A stretch of 48,411 bases of DNA, taken from Dermacoccus abyssi (GTDB taxonomy: Bacteria > Actinomycetota > Actinomycetes > Actinomycetales > Dermatophilaceae). Under the pieces are notes generated by a model. It was not told where the DNA came from. It made no database searches and saw only the letters and a program-made list of their open reading frames with translations. Where the stretch lies: NCBI RefSeq assembly GCF_003515945.1, contig NZ_QWLM01000021.1, positions 1 to 48,411 on the forward strand, read 5' to 3'. Numbering within the stretch: the stretch's first letter is position 1; each line of letters opens with the position of its first letter. Both the position numbers and the translations under genes were made by a program. Shown one piece after another: positions 1 to 6,426 of the stretch.

Positions 1-2
1 CC

Positions 3-458
3 GACGGCTACACCACTGAACGCGCTGTCACTGAGCTGGCACTACGCCAGGCCGAGCGACTGGCGGGCCAGGTCTTCGGGGACTCGCCGCAGCGAATCCG
101 CGAGCAAGAGGACGAGCTCATAGAGCGTTGTCGTGACGCGCCGGAGTCGTTCGAGATGTGGCTGGCTCGTGACGCCGAGGGCAGCGTCGCGTGTTCCGGC
201 CGGGTCGACTTCGTCGACGGGACTGATTTCGCTGGCTTGTGGGGAGGCGCCTGCGATCGTGCTCATCGCGGTCGCGGCCTCTACCGTGCTTTGGTCGGGC
301 AACGCGCCAGGTCGGCGCAGGCGCGCGGGAAACGCTACATCCAGGTCGACTGCAGCGAAGATTCTCGCCCCATCTTGGAACGAGCGGGCCTGATTCCCAT
401 CACCTCGGTGACAGCTGCCATCTGGAACTGCGACCCGAAGACCAGCCACGTCGGCTAA
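3..458 (+). CDS. GNAT-family acetyltransferase, 5' truncated by window edge
   Basis: The reading frame is open from the first bases of the window to a TAA at 456-458, so the N-terminus lies outside. The C-terminal half carries an acetyl-CoA binding motif of the form R-G-R-G-L followed by an amphipathic helix, and then the strand-helix pattern ending in an E-R-A-G-L-I-P stretch. This is typical of Gcn5-related N-acetyltransferases. The substrate cannot be told. The stop is 28 bp before the first 26-bp palindromic site (486-511), so this is the first visible gene of the cassette-like array. An internal ATG at 156 is too deep in the fold to be the real start. Confidence 0.7.
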   Translation, partial: DGYTTERAVTELALRQAERLAGQVFGDSPQRIREQEDELIERCRDAPESFEMWLARDAEGSVACSGRVDFVDGTDFAGLWGGACDRAHRGRGLYRALVGQRARSAQARGKRYIQVDCSEDSRPILERAGLIPITSVTAAIWNCDPKTSHVG

Positions 459-485
459 CCGCATTCACCCCGATTTCCTCGACAT

Positions 486-511
486 AGTGCGTAAACGGTC
501 GTTTGAGCTAC
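486..511. repeat. 26-bp near-palindromic cassette-boundary site, copy R1
   Basis: Two 12-bp half-sites flank a GT centre at 498-499. The right half is CGTTTGAGCTAC; the left half, read on the other strand, is CGTTTACGCACT. The right half overlaps the stop codon of the hydrolase gene (508-510). Confidence 0.75.
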
Positions 512-1395
512 ACCAGCAGGAACGAGCCCAACACCGATGCGAGCTGATGCGGGTTCTCTTCAGCCATGTGGTGGCCCGACTCGATCACGGCCGTTCGAGG
601 TGACTGCTCACACCAGGACTCCCAGATAGCACCTGGGTCTGCGTAGAGGTCTTCCATGTCGTCGTCGCGTGACCAGGCGACGAGGGTGGGGCACGCGATG
701 CGTCGGCCGGCGTCACGGTCAGCTTCGTCATGGCCGCGGTCGACGTGCAGGCCGGCGCGGTAGTCCTCGAGCATGGCCCGCACAGTTGCGGGGCTATTGA
801 TAGCGGCGACCATGTTGTCGTAGTTCTCTTGCCCCATGCGCCGAGCATCAGGGCGATACCAGGCCATCGGGTCTGCGGTGATCACACGTTCAGCTTGCTC
901 GGTGGCGAAGAAGAACCAGTGCCACCACAATTCGGCGAAGCGAGCATCCGCGCGCTCGAGCGCCTCCACGATGGGGACACAGTCGAGGACGGCAAGTTTC
1001 TCCACCTGCCTGGGGTGATCGAGTGCCGTGCGGTAGGCGACGTAGCTGCCCCGGTCGTGGCCGACGACGCTGAAGCGTTCATGCCCTAGCTGTTGCATGA
1101 GACTGGCGATGTCGCCTGCCATCGCACGGTCGCTGTAGACGTGGTGCTCGGCGTCAGGCTCGGGGGTCGATGACTGCCCATAGCCCCGAAGGTCAGGGCA
1201 CACCACGCTCATCCCGGCGGCGGCCAATAGCGGCGCGACGAGATGCCATGTGGTGTGCGTTCGAGGATGGCCGTGCAGTAGAACAACCGCGGGGCCCTCA
1301 CCCCCTGTTCGCACCCGTAACCGGACTCCATCGCGCACTAGGACGGTGGACATGTCGAAACCATCAAAGAAGACCACCTGTCGATCATCGCCCAC
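508..1395 (-). CDS. Alpha/beta hydrolase, haloacetate dehalogenase-like
   Basis: A 295-residue cytosolic alpha/beta-hydrolase. Visible motifs are the oxyanion-hole HGHP (about residues 41-44), DLRGYG (68-73), the nucleophile elbow GHDRG with Asp114, and the late GHH (about 275-277) supplying the catalytic His. An Asp nucleophile in GHDRG, rather than Ser, is the pattern of haloacetate dehalogenases and some epoxide hydrolases, so hydrolytic dehalogenation or epoxide opening is likely; the true substrate is unknown. The first 14 residues look unlike the family, and Met15 (near 1353) is an equally likely start. It is the only gene between sites R1 and R2, and its stop codon lies inside R1. Confidence 0.8.
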   Translation of the reverse strand: MGDDRQVVFFDGFDMSTVLVRDGVRLRVRTGGEGPAVVLLHGHPRTHTTWHLVAPLLAAAGMSVVCPDLRGYGQSSTPEPDAEHHVYSDRAMAGDIASLMQQLGHERFSVVGHDRGSYVAYRTALDHPRQVEKLAVLDCVPIVEALERADARFAELWWHWFFFATEQAERVITADPMAWYRPDARRMGQENYDNMVAAINSPATVRAMLEDYRAGLHVDRGHDEADRDAGRRIACPTLVAWSRDDDMEDLYADPGAIWESWCEQSPRTAVIESGHHMAEENPHQLASVLGSFLLV

Positions 1396-1538
1396 GGTGA
1401 GGTGTGGCGCCTGACGGCTCGTTGATCAGGTGCGCAAAGGGTCGGCAGACCCCCAGTTCTGCTACACGAGGTTCTGCACGTAGTTTTGCTACGCAATTCG
1501 GTAGCTCAAGTACGCGCGGAACCCCGTCGAGCCGGGGT
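1396..1538. repeat. Gene-free segment with several degenerate half-sites
   Basis: No gene is seen between the hydrolase start and site R2. Between about 1455 and 1510 there are several degenerate copies of the half-site found in R1-R7: TTCTGCTAC, GGTTCTGCAC, AGTTTTGCTAC and, in the opposite orientation, GTAGCTCAAG. They are spaced about 11-20 bp apart. They could be accessory binding sites for the protein that acts on the 26-bp sites, or the remains of decayed copies. Confidence 0.45.
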
Positions 1539-1564
1539 GTAGCAAATACGACCGTTTTGGCTAC
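1539..1564. repeat. 26-bp near-palindromic cassette-boundary site, copy R2
   Basis: Left half GTAGCAAATACG, centre AC at 1551-1552, right half CGTTTTGGCTAC. The centre is the complement of GT, so this copy is in the opposite polarity to R1, R3, R6 and R7. Confidence 0.75.
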
Positions 1565-1700
1565 GCCGGATTGTCACGCGGCACGCCCGGCTTCATTGCC
1601 TGCGCAGGCGCTTACGAGGCGGGATCCGCAATCGTCCCGACTCGGCCTTGTTGGCCAGATCAGCCATGACACGTGAGACATCCTCAGCCGGCACCCGCCG

Positions 1701-1943
1701 GTGCAAAGCATAGCGTCGTTCAACACGCCAAGGCTCGAGATCCGCGCTCACCACTCCGACCGTCCAACGGCCTCGACCATACGTCTGAGCACCGACCCAC
1801 TGCAGCCCGGCCTGCGACAGGGGCGTGATGCCTTCTTCCATGCCCTGACCCCCGACGAGCTGACAGTCCTGGAGGGGCTCCTTGGGAACCTCGATGCCTC
1901 ACATGCAGGGGACTCGATCAACGTCCCCGGTCAGTACAGCTAG
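1701..1943 (+). pseudogene. Possible MarR-family regulator tail (fragment)
   Basis: The last 35 residues of this 80-residue frame (…FFHALTPDELTVLEGLL…) resemble the C-terminal dimerisation helix of MarR-type regulators. No winged-helix DNA-binding domain is readable upstream in this or a neighbouring frame, so it is at best a fragment. An 82-residue frame on the other strand (1593-1841) covers the same DNA and cannot be excluded as the real gene. Its stop overlaps the VOC gene stop by 4 bp in convergent orientation. Confidence 0.25.
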
Positions 1944-2344
1944 ACGCGAGAGAGCAGACAGAACGGGTGGCCGGCGGGATCGGCCAGCACGAAGACCTGT
2001 TCGTCTCTTTCATCGGAACGATCCATGAGCACTATGGCCCCAAGAGCGCACGCACGTTCGACGTGACGCGACAACTCGTCGCGAGAATCGACGATGAACT
2101 CAAGATGCAGTTGCATCGGAACGTCTGGCGAAGGCCAGGTGGTCTGGGTGAGGGAATCGACACGCTGCACGGCCAGCCGGACAGCTCCCGTCGAGTCGAC
2201 GAGTTCGACCCACTGCGGCTCACCGTCGGCAACGTCGGCGTCATAGTTAAGGCCCAGCAGTTCGCCGTAGAAGACTGCGACGTCTCGTACGTTGACGGCG
2301 TCGACGGTGGGGTGCAGTAGTCGTGGGAAACCCGATTTACCCAT
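1940..2344 (-). CDS. VOC-superfamily (glyoxalase/bleomycin resistance-like) protein
   Basis: A 134-residue protein with the two beta-alpha-beta-beta-beta modules of the vicinal oxygen chelate fold. The N-terminal module starts with LHPTVDAVNVRDVAVFYGELLGL, quoted here only as its shape: strand, turn, then FYxxLLGL. The second module ends in the family hallmark LADPAGHPFCLL. A metal ligand is plausible at the early His and at the Glu of the LEF strand. Substrate not assignable. It is the main gene between sites R2 and R3. Confidence 0.75.
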   Translation of the reverse strand: MGKSGFPRLLHPTVDAVNVRDVAVFYGELLGLNYDADVADGEPQWVELVDSTGAVRLAVQRVDSLTQTTWPSPDVPMQLHLEFIVDSRDELSRHVERACALGAIVLMDRSDERDEQVFVLADPAGHPFCLLSRV

Positions 2345-2418
2345 GAGTCCATTGTGTCATCGCAGGACATGGGCAGCGAGGAGGCTCCGCCTGAACGGGG
2401 TAAGGCTCCCGGCGTCGT

Positions 2419-2444
2419 GTAGCTCAAACGGTCTTTGGAGCTAC
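2419..2444. repeat. 26-bp near-palindromic cassette-boundary site, copy R3
   Basis: Left half GTAGCTCAAACG, centre GT at 2431-2432, right half CTTTGGAGCTAC. The outer six bases on each side are a perfect inverted repeat (GTAGCT/AGCTAC). Confidence 0.75.
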
Positions 2445-2448
2445 AGCA

Positions 2449-2660
2449 GCTTGGCGACAGCGCAGATGGCCCTGCTCGGCACAGTCAACGTGTGCACCGA
2501 GTTCGTGCTCTACGGCACCATCGGTGCTCTCGCGGGCACTTCATGAGCGATTCACTAGCAGTCCGCGAGCTAGCGCCGCGCTGAACTACCTTGCGGCCAC
2601 GGTCTACGCCGTTCTTGCCTGCATCATCATCATCGAAGCCGTCCGACAGGTGTGCCGCAG
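2449..2660 (+). pseudogene. LysE/RhtB-type exporter, C-terminal fragment, frameshifted
   Basis: Immediately after R3 a frame reads MALLGTVNVCTEFVLYGTIG in a hydrophobic segment and stops at 2546. A second frame from about 2560 reads on with SPRASAALNYLAATVYAVLA, another hydrophobic helix. Together they look like the last two transmembrane helices of a LysE-family exporter, whose usual end is a 'SPRAxxxLNRxxGxxxxxLG' type helix. The N-terminal part is missing, and the break coincides within a few bases with the 26-bp site. Family assignment by eye only. Confidence 0.4.
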
Positions 2661-2718
2661 GTGCACCACGAGGCGCACAGACAAAGGCTTCCCAATGGGC
2701 GCCTGTGGGCCTAGCGTT

Positions 2719-3039
2719 GTGGATGTGATCACCTGTGTCGTCCACTACACCATCGACCCCGAACAGATCGCGGCCTTTGAACAGTTCGCCCGTGCTTGGA
2801 TGCGGCTTGTCGACGAACACGGCGGCACCCACCACGGGTACTACCTACCCGCGGAAGGCGCGAGTGACCGTGCGGAAGCCCTGTTCAGCTTCCCCAGCCT
2901 GGCTGCCTACGAGCAGTACCGCACCTTGTTCGGCACCCACCCGGACTTCATCGCCGCTGACCGGATTCGAGACGAGTCCGGGTGCGTCCTGCGGTACGAG
3001 CGCACCTTTATGCGGCCGCTCCTACCCCAGGGACACTGA
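2719..3039 (+). CDS. NIPSNAP-like / dimeric alpha-beta barrel protein
   Basis: About 106 residues with the ferredoxin-like alpha/beta layout of NIPSNAP and antibiotic-monooxygenase-type proteins. The opening strand VITCVVHYTI is followed by the helix EQIAAFEQFARAWMRLV, then G-G-T-H-H-G-Y-Y, a FSFPSLAAYEQYR helix and a closing R-Y-E-R-T-F strand. Such proteins are usually small dimeric cytosolic proteins of unclear activity. The frame continues upstream into the exporter remnant. GTG at 2719 or 2725, or ATG at 2695, could be the start; no convincing ribosome-binding site decides this. It is the only intact gene between R3 and R4. Confidence 0.6.
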   Translation: MDVITCVVHYTIDPEQIAAFEQFARAWMRLVDEHGGTHHGYYLPAEGASDRAEALFSFPSLAAYEQYRTLFGTHPDFIAADRIRDESGCVLRYERTFMRPLLPQGH

Positions 3040-3485
3040 AAGGGACTCCGGCAGCACGCTCGGCACAACCCACAACGCCGCAGGTCAGCGCGTACAGATG
3101 GGTGTACGCCACCCCGCGCAAGTGGGAACCCCCTCAGATGCGCACTTTTCACCACCGCGCATCCAGGGATATTCCTACTCACACAGTCGAGAGCTCAGAT
3201 CAGGCGGGTCATCATCGAACCGGCAGGCAGCCCTAGCGGTGTAGCAAAAACCTTCGTTTGAACTACGGTCTCGCAGACCTGCGGTCCGACGCTCGGGAAC
3301 ATGAAAGGGGCGGCGAGTGGGGGAGCTCCACCTTGCTGCGAGATCCCCACAGTGCTCTCCCAAGGCTTCCCCTGTGTGTGCGGCCCCGGGGGGGCTAGCC
3401 AACAACCCGAGGTCCGACGGACGATTCTTCTCGTCCTTGCACAGGCCGATTCCTATTCTGTGACCAGGAAGACCGGAGGAGGTGG
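3040..3485. other. Intergenic segment without a supportable gene
   Basis: 446 bp holding site R4 and the ribosome-binding region of the next gene (a GGAGGAGG tract at about 3475-3483). Short frames on both strands have no recognisable domain and look like chance openings in high-GC DNA. Confidence 0.5.
3241..3266. repeat. 26-bp near-palindromic cassette-boundary site, copy R4
   Basis: Left half GTAGCAAAAACC, centre TT at 3253-3254, right half CGTTTGAACTAC. This copy and R5 share the unusual TT centre, whereas R1, R3, R6 and R7 have GT. Confidence 0.75.
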
Positions 3486-4757
3486 ATGGTGCCGATCGTC
3501 TTCGAGGAGCTGAACCAGGGCAACGAGGTCGTCTGGGCTAATGGTCGGATGCCCGACCGGGTCTATGCGTACCGGAGCTTCATCGCTCAGCACGGTCGAG
3601 ATGCCGGCTACCCGGCTCGCTACGTATACAAAGTCTTCGACGAGAGGGAGGACCTCGATGCGGACGACAACTGGGAATGGACGGAGTACGTAGTGAGCAC
3701 TACTCCGGGCGGCAGAAAGCAGCTTCGGCTGGAGGTCGCGCGCCACGCCGGTGCCGTGCGCCAGATCGTTCTTCAACGCGTGCCGACGGATCCCAACTCC
3801 GACAAGGTGGAGCAGATGCTGCGCCTGGACCGGGACCAGTCGACCCGGCTCATCGATCTGGTCAAAGCGCTCGACGCAATCCCGCCCGAAGGAAACGAGA
3901 GCGTGCGGGTGGACGACCAGCTGCTGCGCGAGGTCTTCTCCGACCCGGATGCTCTCGGGCGCGCGTATGCAGCTGACCCCGAGCGTTTCAAAGAGCTCAT
4001 TCGGTCCGATGCGACGGCTCAGGATGTGATTGCGCTCCAGCGGAGACGCGACGTGGTGGACAAAATGCGCAACTGGCTGGATGACGATGCAGCGTTCGAT
4101 GCAGAGAGTCAGGACGCTGGAGGCCCCGAGAAGGCGTGGCAACGACTCCTTGAGGCGAACCCATGGGTCCTGGGCGTCGGTCTCGGCGGTCAGCTGCTGA
4201 CGTCGTGGAGCCCTGCGAAGCTGGAGCAGGTCAGCAGCGGCGCCAGCATCAAAGGTGCTGGCAAGCGCACCGACGCGCTGTTGCGCACAAACGGCATCGT
4301 CCGGTCGATGGTCTTCGCCGAGATCAAGCATCACCGCACGGACCTGCTGGCCGGTCAGCACTACCGCTCGGCCTGCTGGGGACCATCGGCGGAATTGGCC
4401 GGCGCCGTGGTCCAGGTGCAGCAGACGGTCCGCATGGCCGTACGCGACCTGGGCGAGTACTTGGAGGACACGGCGGACGACGGGTCGCGCATGGGTACGG
4501 GAACCTTCATCACCCAGCCGCGCGCCTACCTCGTCGCTGGTCGACTTGACCAGCTGCACGGCAGTAACGGACCGATCGACGACAAGGTCCACAGCTTTGA
4601 GCTCTTCCGTCGTAACCTCGCCCACCCTGAAGTCATTTCCTTCGACGAGCTGCTGGCTCGGGCTGAGTGGCACGTGAAGCTAGCGGAGGAGCAGGCAGGG
4701 GAGGCTGACAACGAGGACGATGCGGCGACCCTGGATCCTGGCGACGACATCCTCTGA
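3486..4757 (+). CDS. sduA: Shedu-type anti-phage nuclease (DUF4263, SduA-like)
   Basis: A 423-residue protein with a C-terminal DUF4263 domain of the PD-(D/E)XK nuclease fold. The domain entry is the EANPWVLG segment (about 223-230). The catalytic set is visible as Asp263 in KRTDALL and the Glu279-Ile-Lys281 pair in FAEIKHH. The late SFELFRRNL and FDELLARA stretches are also typical of the family. Shedu is a single-gene defence system in which SduA cleaves DNA to block phage. The N-terminal half is a separate, unrecognised regulatory region, as is usual for Shedu. A strong GGAGGAGG ribosome site precedes ATG 3486. It sits alone between R4 and R5, as a one-gene defence cassette should. Confidence 0.75.
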   Translation: MVPIVFEELNQGNEVVWANGRMPDRVYAYRSFIAQHGRDAGYPARYVYKVFDEREDLDADDNWEWTEYVVSTTPGGRKQLRLEVARHAGAVRQIVLQRVPTDPNSDKVEQMLRLDRDQSTRLIDLVKALDAIPPEGNESVRVDDQLLREVFSDPDALGRAYAADPERFKELIRSDATAQDVIALQRRRDVVDKMRNWLDDDAAFDAESQDAGGPEKAWQRLLEANPWVLGVGLGGQLLTSWSPAKLEQVSSGASIKGAGKRTDALLRTNGIVRSMVFAEIKHHRTDLLAGQHYRSACWGPSAELAGAVVQVQQTVRMAVRDLGEYLEDTADDGSRMGTGTFITQPRAYLVAGRLDQLHGSNGPIDDKVHSFELFRRNLAHPEVISFDELLARAEWHVKLAEEQAGEADNEDDAATLDPGDDIL

Positions 4758-4896
4758 TGGAGCCCTGCTTAGGGCGTGTCTGACAAAGGTCGGGCGTGTG
4801 GTCTAAACGATGGCGAATTCAACCGGTCAGCGCTCCGCTGGTGGTGTTCAGGCTGTCGGTGAAGGCTCGTGGGTTGAGCTACCGACCCGCCCCGGT

Positions 4897-4922
4897 GGTG
4901 CAGAACCCTTCGTTTGAGCTAC
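4897..4922. repeat. 26-bp near-palindromic cassette-boundary site, copy R5
   Basis: Left half GGTGCAGAACCC, centre TT at 4909-4910, right half CGTTTGAGCTAC (identical to the right half of R1). The left half nearly matches that of the distant copy R7 (GGTGCAGAAACG). An additional half-site-like GGGTTGAGCTACC lies 26 bp upstream. Confidence 0.7.
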
Positions 4923-5463
4923 CTCGCGCATCCATTGGACGCGACGGCTAGCGGCGCTCGGCACAATGGGTCTGTGACAAGCGATCCGGCATCCAACACC
5001 CCAGACCTCAACCGGTACCACCATCGGGTTGCCACGTTGTCTCGGGATGGCCGCGTGTGCGCCTACCTTGGTTGCGAGGTCGGGGCCATGTGACCTCACC
5101 AGCCCGGACGTTCGAGAGGCGGGCCTGGTCGTCGCGAAGGTGGAACGGACGCCCATGGCCCTTCTTTCTAATGGCATGGCCCGATGGCTCGACTGAACCC
5201 CCGAAGAGGACTACGGTCCGGACTGGCCCCTCCTCAGAGAGCTCGAGAGCGGAATTTTCGTGGCAGTCGCTCACCCTTCGGAGCGCAGGCAGCGATCGTT
5301 TCTTGGTTTACGCCTAGGCTCGATCGTGACGCGTTGCCCTGACGAGGTTCCCTACGCCGTCACCTGGCTCGGAGCTAAAGACTCCGAAGTGGCCTGGGCA
5401 AAGCTCGGACTGAAGTGAGGCGGCTAAACGGCCGGCTGTGCCGAAGCCCTCACTTGCGCAGGG

Positions 5464-5489
5464 TGAGCAAAAACGGTCGTTTTTGATGC
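5464..5489. repeat. 26-bp near-palindromic cassette-boundary site, copy R6
   Basis: Left half TGAGCAAAAACG, centre GT at 5476-5477, right half CGTTTTTGATGC. The inner AAAAACG/CGTTTTT arms are a perfect inverted repeat. It is the last copy before the resolvase gene, which ends 62 bp to the right. Confidence 0.7.
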
Positions 5490-5550
5490 CGCTGGGGGAT
5501 GTCCCAACTGACGGCAACGCCTGAGCTCATCGTTAAGGGTACCGAAACTG

Positions 5551-6174
5551 TCACGTGTCAGAGGGTTCTGATACCTCCGAGGCAGTGTTGAAGTCACCGT
5601 AAGCACCGTTGCCGGCGATGACGTCGTAGATGAGGCGACGTGAGACGCCGAGTTCGCCCGCAAGCTTGGCCTTGTTGGCGCCGTTTGCCGCTTCCTGGCG
5701 CACGTGGGCGATCTGTTCGTCGGTGAGGCGGCGGGCGCGGCCCTTGTACGCGCCGCGCGCTTTGGCCAGGTCGATGCCTTCGCGTTGGCGTTCGCGGATG
5801 AGGGAGCGCTCGAGTTCGGCGACGGCACCGATGAGTTGGCGTTGGAACGTCGCGAACGGGTCGGCCGCAGCGTCGGGTGTGAAGGTGAGGCGTTCTTTGA
5901 CGAACTCGACGCTCACTTTGCGTGCGGTGAGGTCGGAGACGATCTGCTCGAGGTCGATGAGTGATCGCGCGAGTCGATCCATCGACGCGACGCGCAACGT
6001 GTCACCGCGACGCACGTAGCGCAACGCATCCGCCAGGCCGGCGCGATCGGCTCGGCTCTTGCCGGATTGGTGATCGGTGAACAGCTCGTCGACCACCCCG
6101 AGTGCCTCTAGTTGCCTGGCTAGATTCTGCGACGTCGACGAGACGCGCGCGTACCCCACGATTTGACCCGACAT
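5551..6174 (-). CDS. tnpR: Serine recombinase, resolvase/invertase family
   Basis: A 207-residue small serine recombinase. The N-terminal catalytic domain shows GYARVSS with the nucleophilic Ser12, the DxxSGK stretch and the RMDRLARS-type segment (here SMDRLARSLIDL). It continues through the long E-helix to a C-terminal helix-turn-helix, RRLTDEQIAHVRQEA to GVSRRLIYDVI (about 148-190). Proteins of this size resolve cointegrates or invert DNA through a 2-bp staggered cut. No transposase of a Tn3-type element is present nearby, so it is either a leftover or works on other sites. It is transcribed away from its own res-like repeat and ends 62 bp from site R6. Confidence 0.9.
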   Translation of the reverse strand: MSGQIVGYARVSSTSQNLARQLEALGVVDELFTDHQSGKSRADRAGLADALRYVRRGDTLRVASMDRLARSLIDLEQIVSDLTARKVSVEFVKERLTFTPDAAADPFATFQRQLIGAVAELERSLIRERQREGIDLAKARGAYKGRARRLTDEQIAHVRQEAANGANKAKLAGELGVSRRLIYDVIAGNGAYGDFNTASEVSEPSDT

Positions 6175-6216
6175 GTCTAGACCCTACGCGCAACATGAGC
6201 AATAAGGCCACCGAGG

Positions 6217-6265
6217 ACCCTATTTGCACGCGAGCCACAGAGCGGAGCAACTGTGCAAATAGGGT
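6217..6265. promoter_or_regulatory. Res-like inverted repeat upstream of the resolvase
   Basis: A perfect 13-bp inverted repeat, ACCCTATTTGCAC at 6217-6229 and GTGCAAATAGGGT at 6253-6265, separated by 23 bp. It starts 43 bp upstream of the resolvase ATG, where Tn3-type resolvases bind their res subsites and repress their own promoter. Binding by this protein is inferred from position. Confidence 0.55.
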
Positions 6266-6309
6266 GTACCCCAAAACCCGAGCTGGCCAATGACCACCTG
6301 TCGATATTG

Positions 6310-6426
6310 CTAGCGTTGCAGCCGCAGCGAGTTAAAGACCGCGGATCGTGCGGGGATCTTCTTGACGAAACCGATCAGCGCCCGGTGCTCCGTCTCGTGT
6401 AGGAACTCGAAAACAAGGGGATAGAT
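6310..6426 (-). pseudogene. C-terminal remnant of an unidentified protein
   Basis: Reading leftward, a frame ending in a stop at 6310-6312 gives FEFLHETEHRALIGFVKKIP and then ARSAVFNSLRLQR, which has the composition of a real protein end. Further in, the same frame runs under the start of the TIGR04141 gene and becomes unlike protein. I do not recognise the family. It may be the tail of a gene cut off by the insertion of the defence gene. Confidence 0.25.

Larger units (their letters stand above)
4758..5550. other. Long intergenic region with sites R5 and R6, no confident gene
   Basis: About 790 bp between the Shedu gene and the resolvase. A short frame from GTG about 4973 to a TGA at 5092 contains RDGRVCAYLGCEV, faintly like the start of an HNH-type zinc motif, but it ends at once. 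A 30-residue frame 5326-5418 reads VPYAVTWLGAKDSEVAWAKL and could be the tail of a lost gene. Neither is enough to call a gene. The segment between R5 and R6 (about 540 bp) would be a cassette with a decayed or unrecognised product. Confidence 0.4.

Noticed and set aside
3453-4673. 406-residue open frame on the minus strand
   Set aside because: Fully antisense to the Shedu gene, which has clear domain motifs and a strong ribosome site; the antisense translation has no pattern.
5008-5274. 88-residue minus-strand frame between R5 and R6
   Set aside because: No ribosome site and no recognisable fold; plus-strand alternatives are equally weak.
486-5489. Classical integron attC sites
   Set aside because: The repeats are 26 bp and lack the paired R/L boxes and size of attC; no IntI-type integrase is in the window.
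486-5489. CRISPR array
   Set aside because: The repeats are separated by whole genes of unequal length and no cas genes are present.
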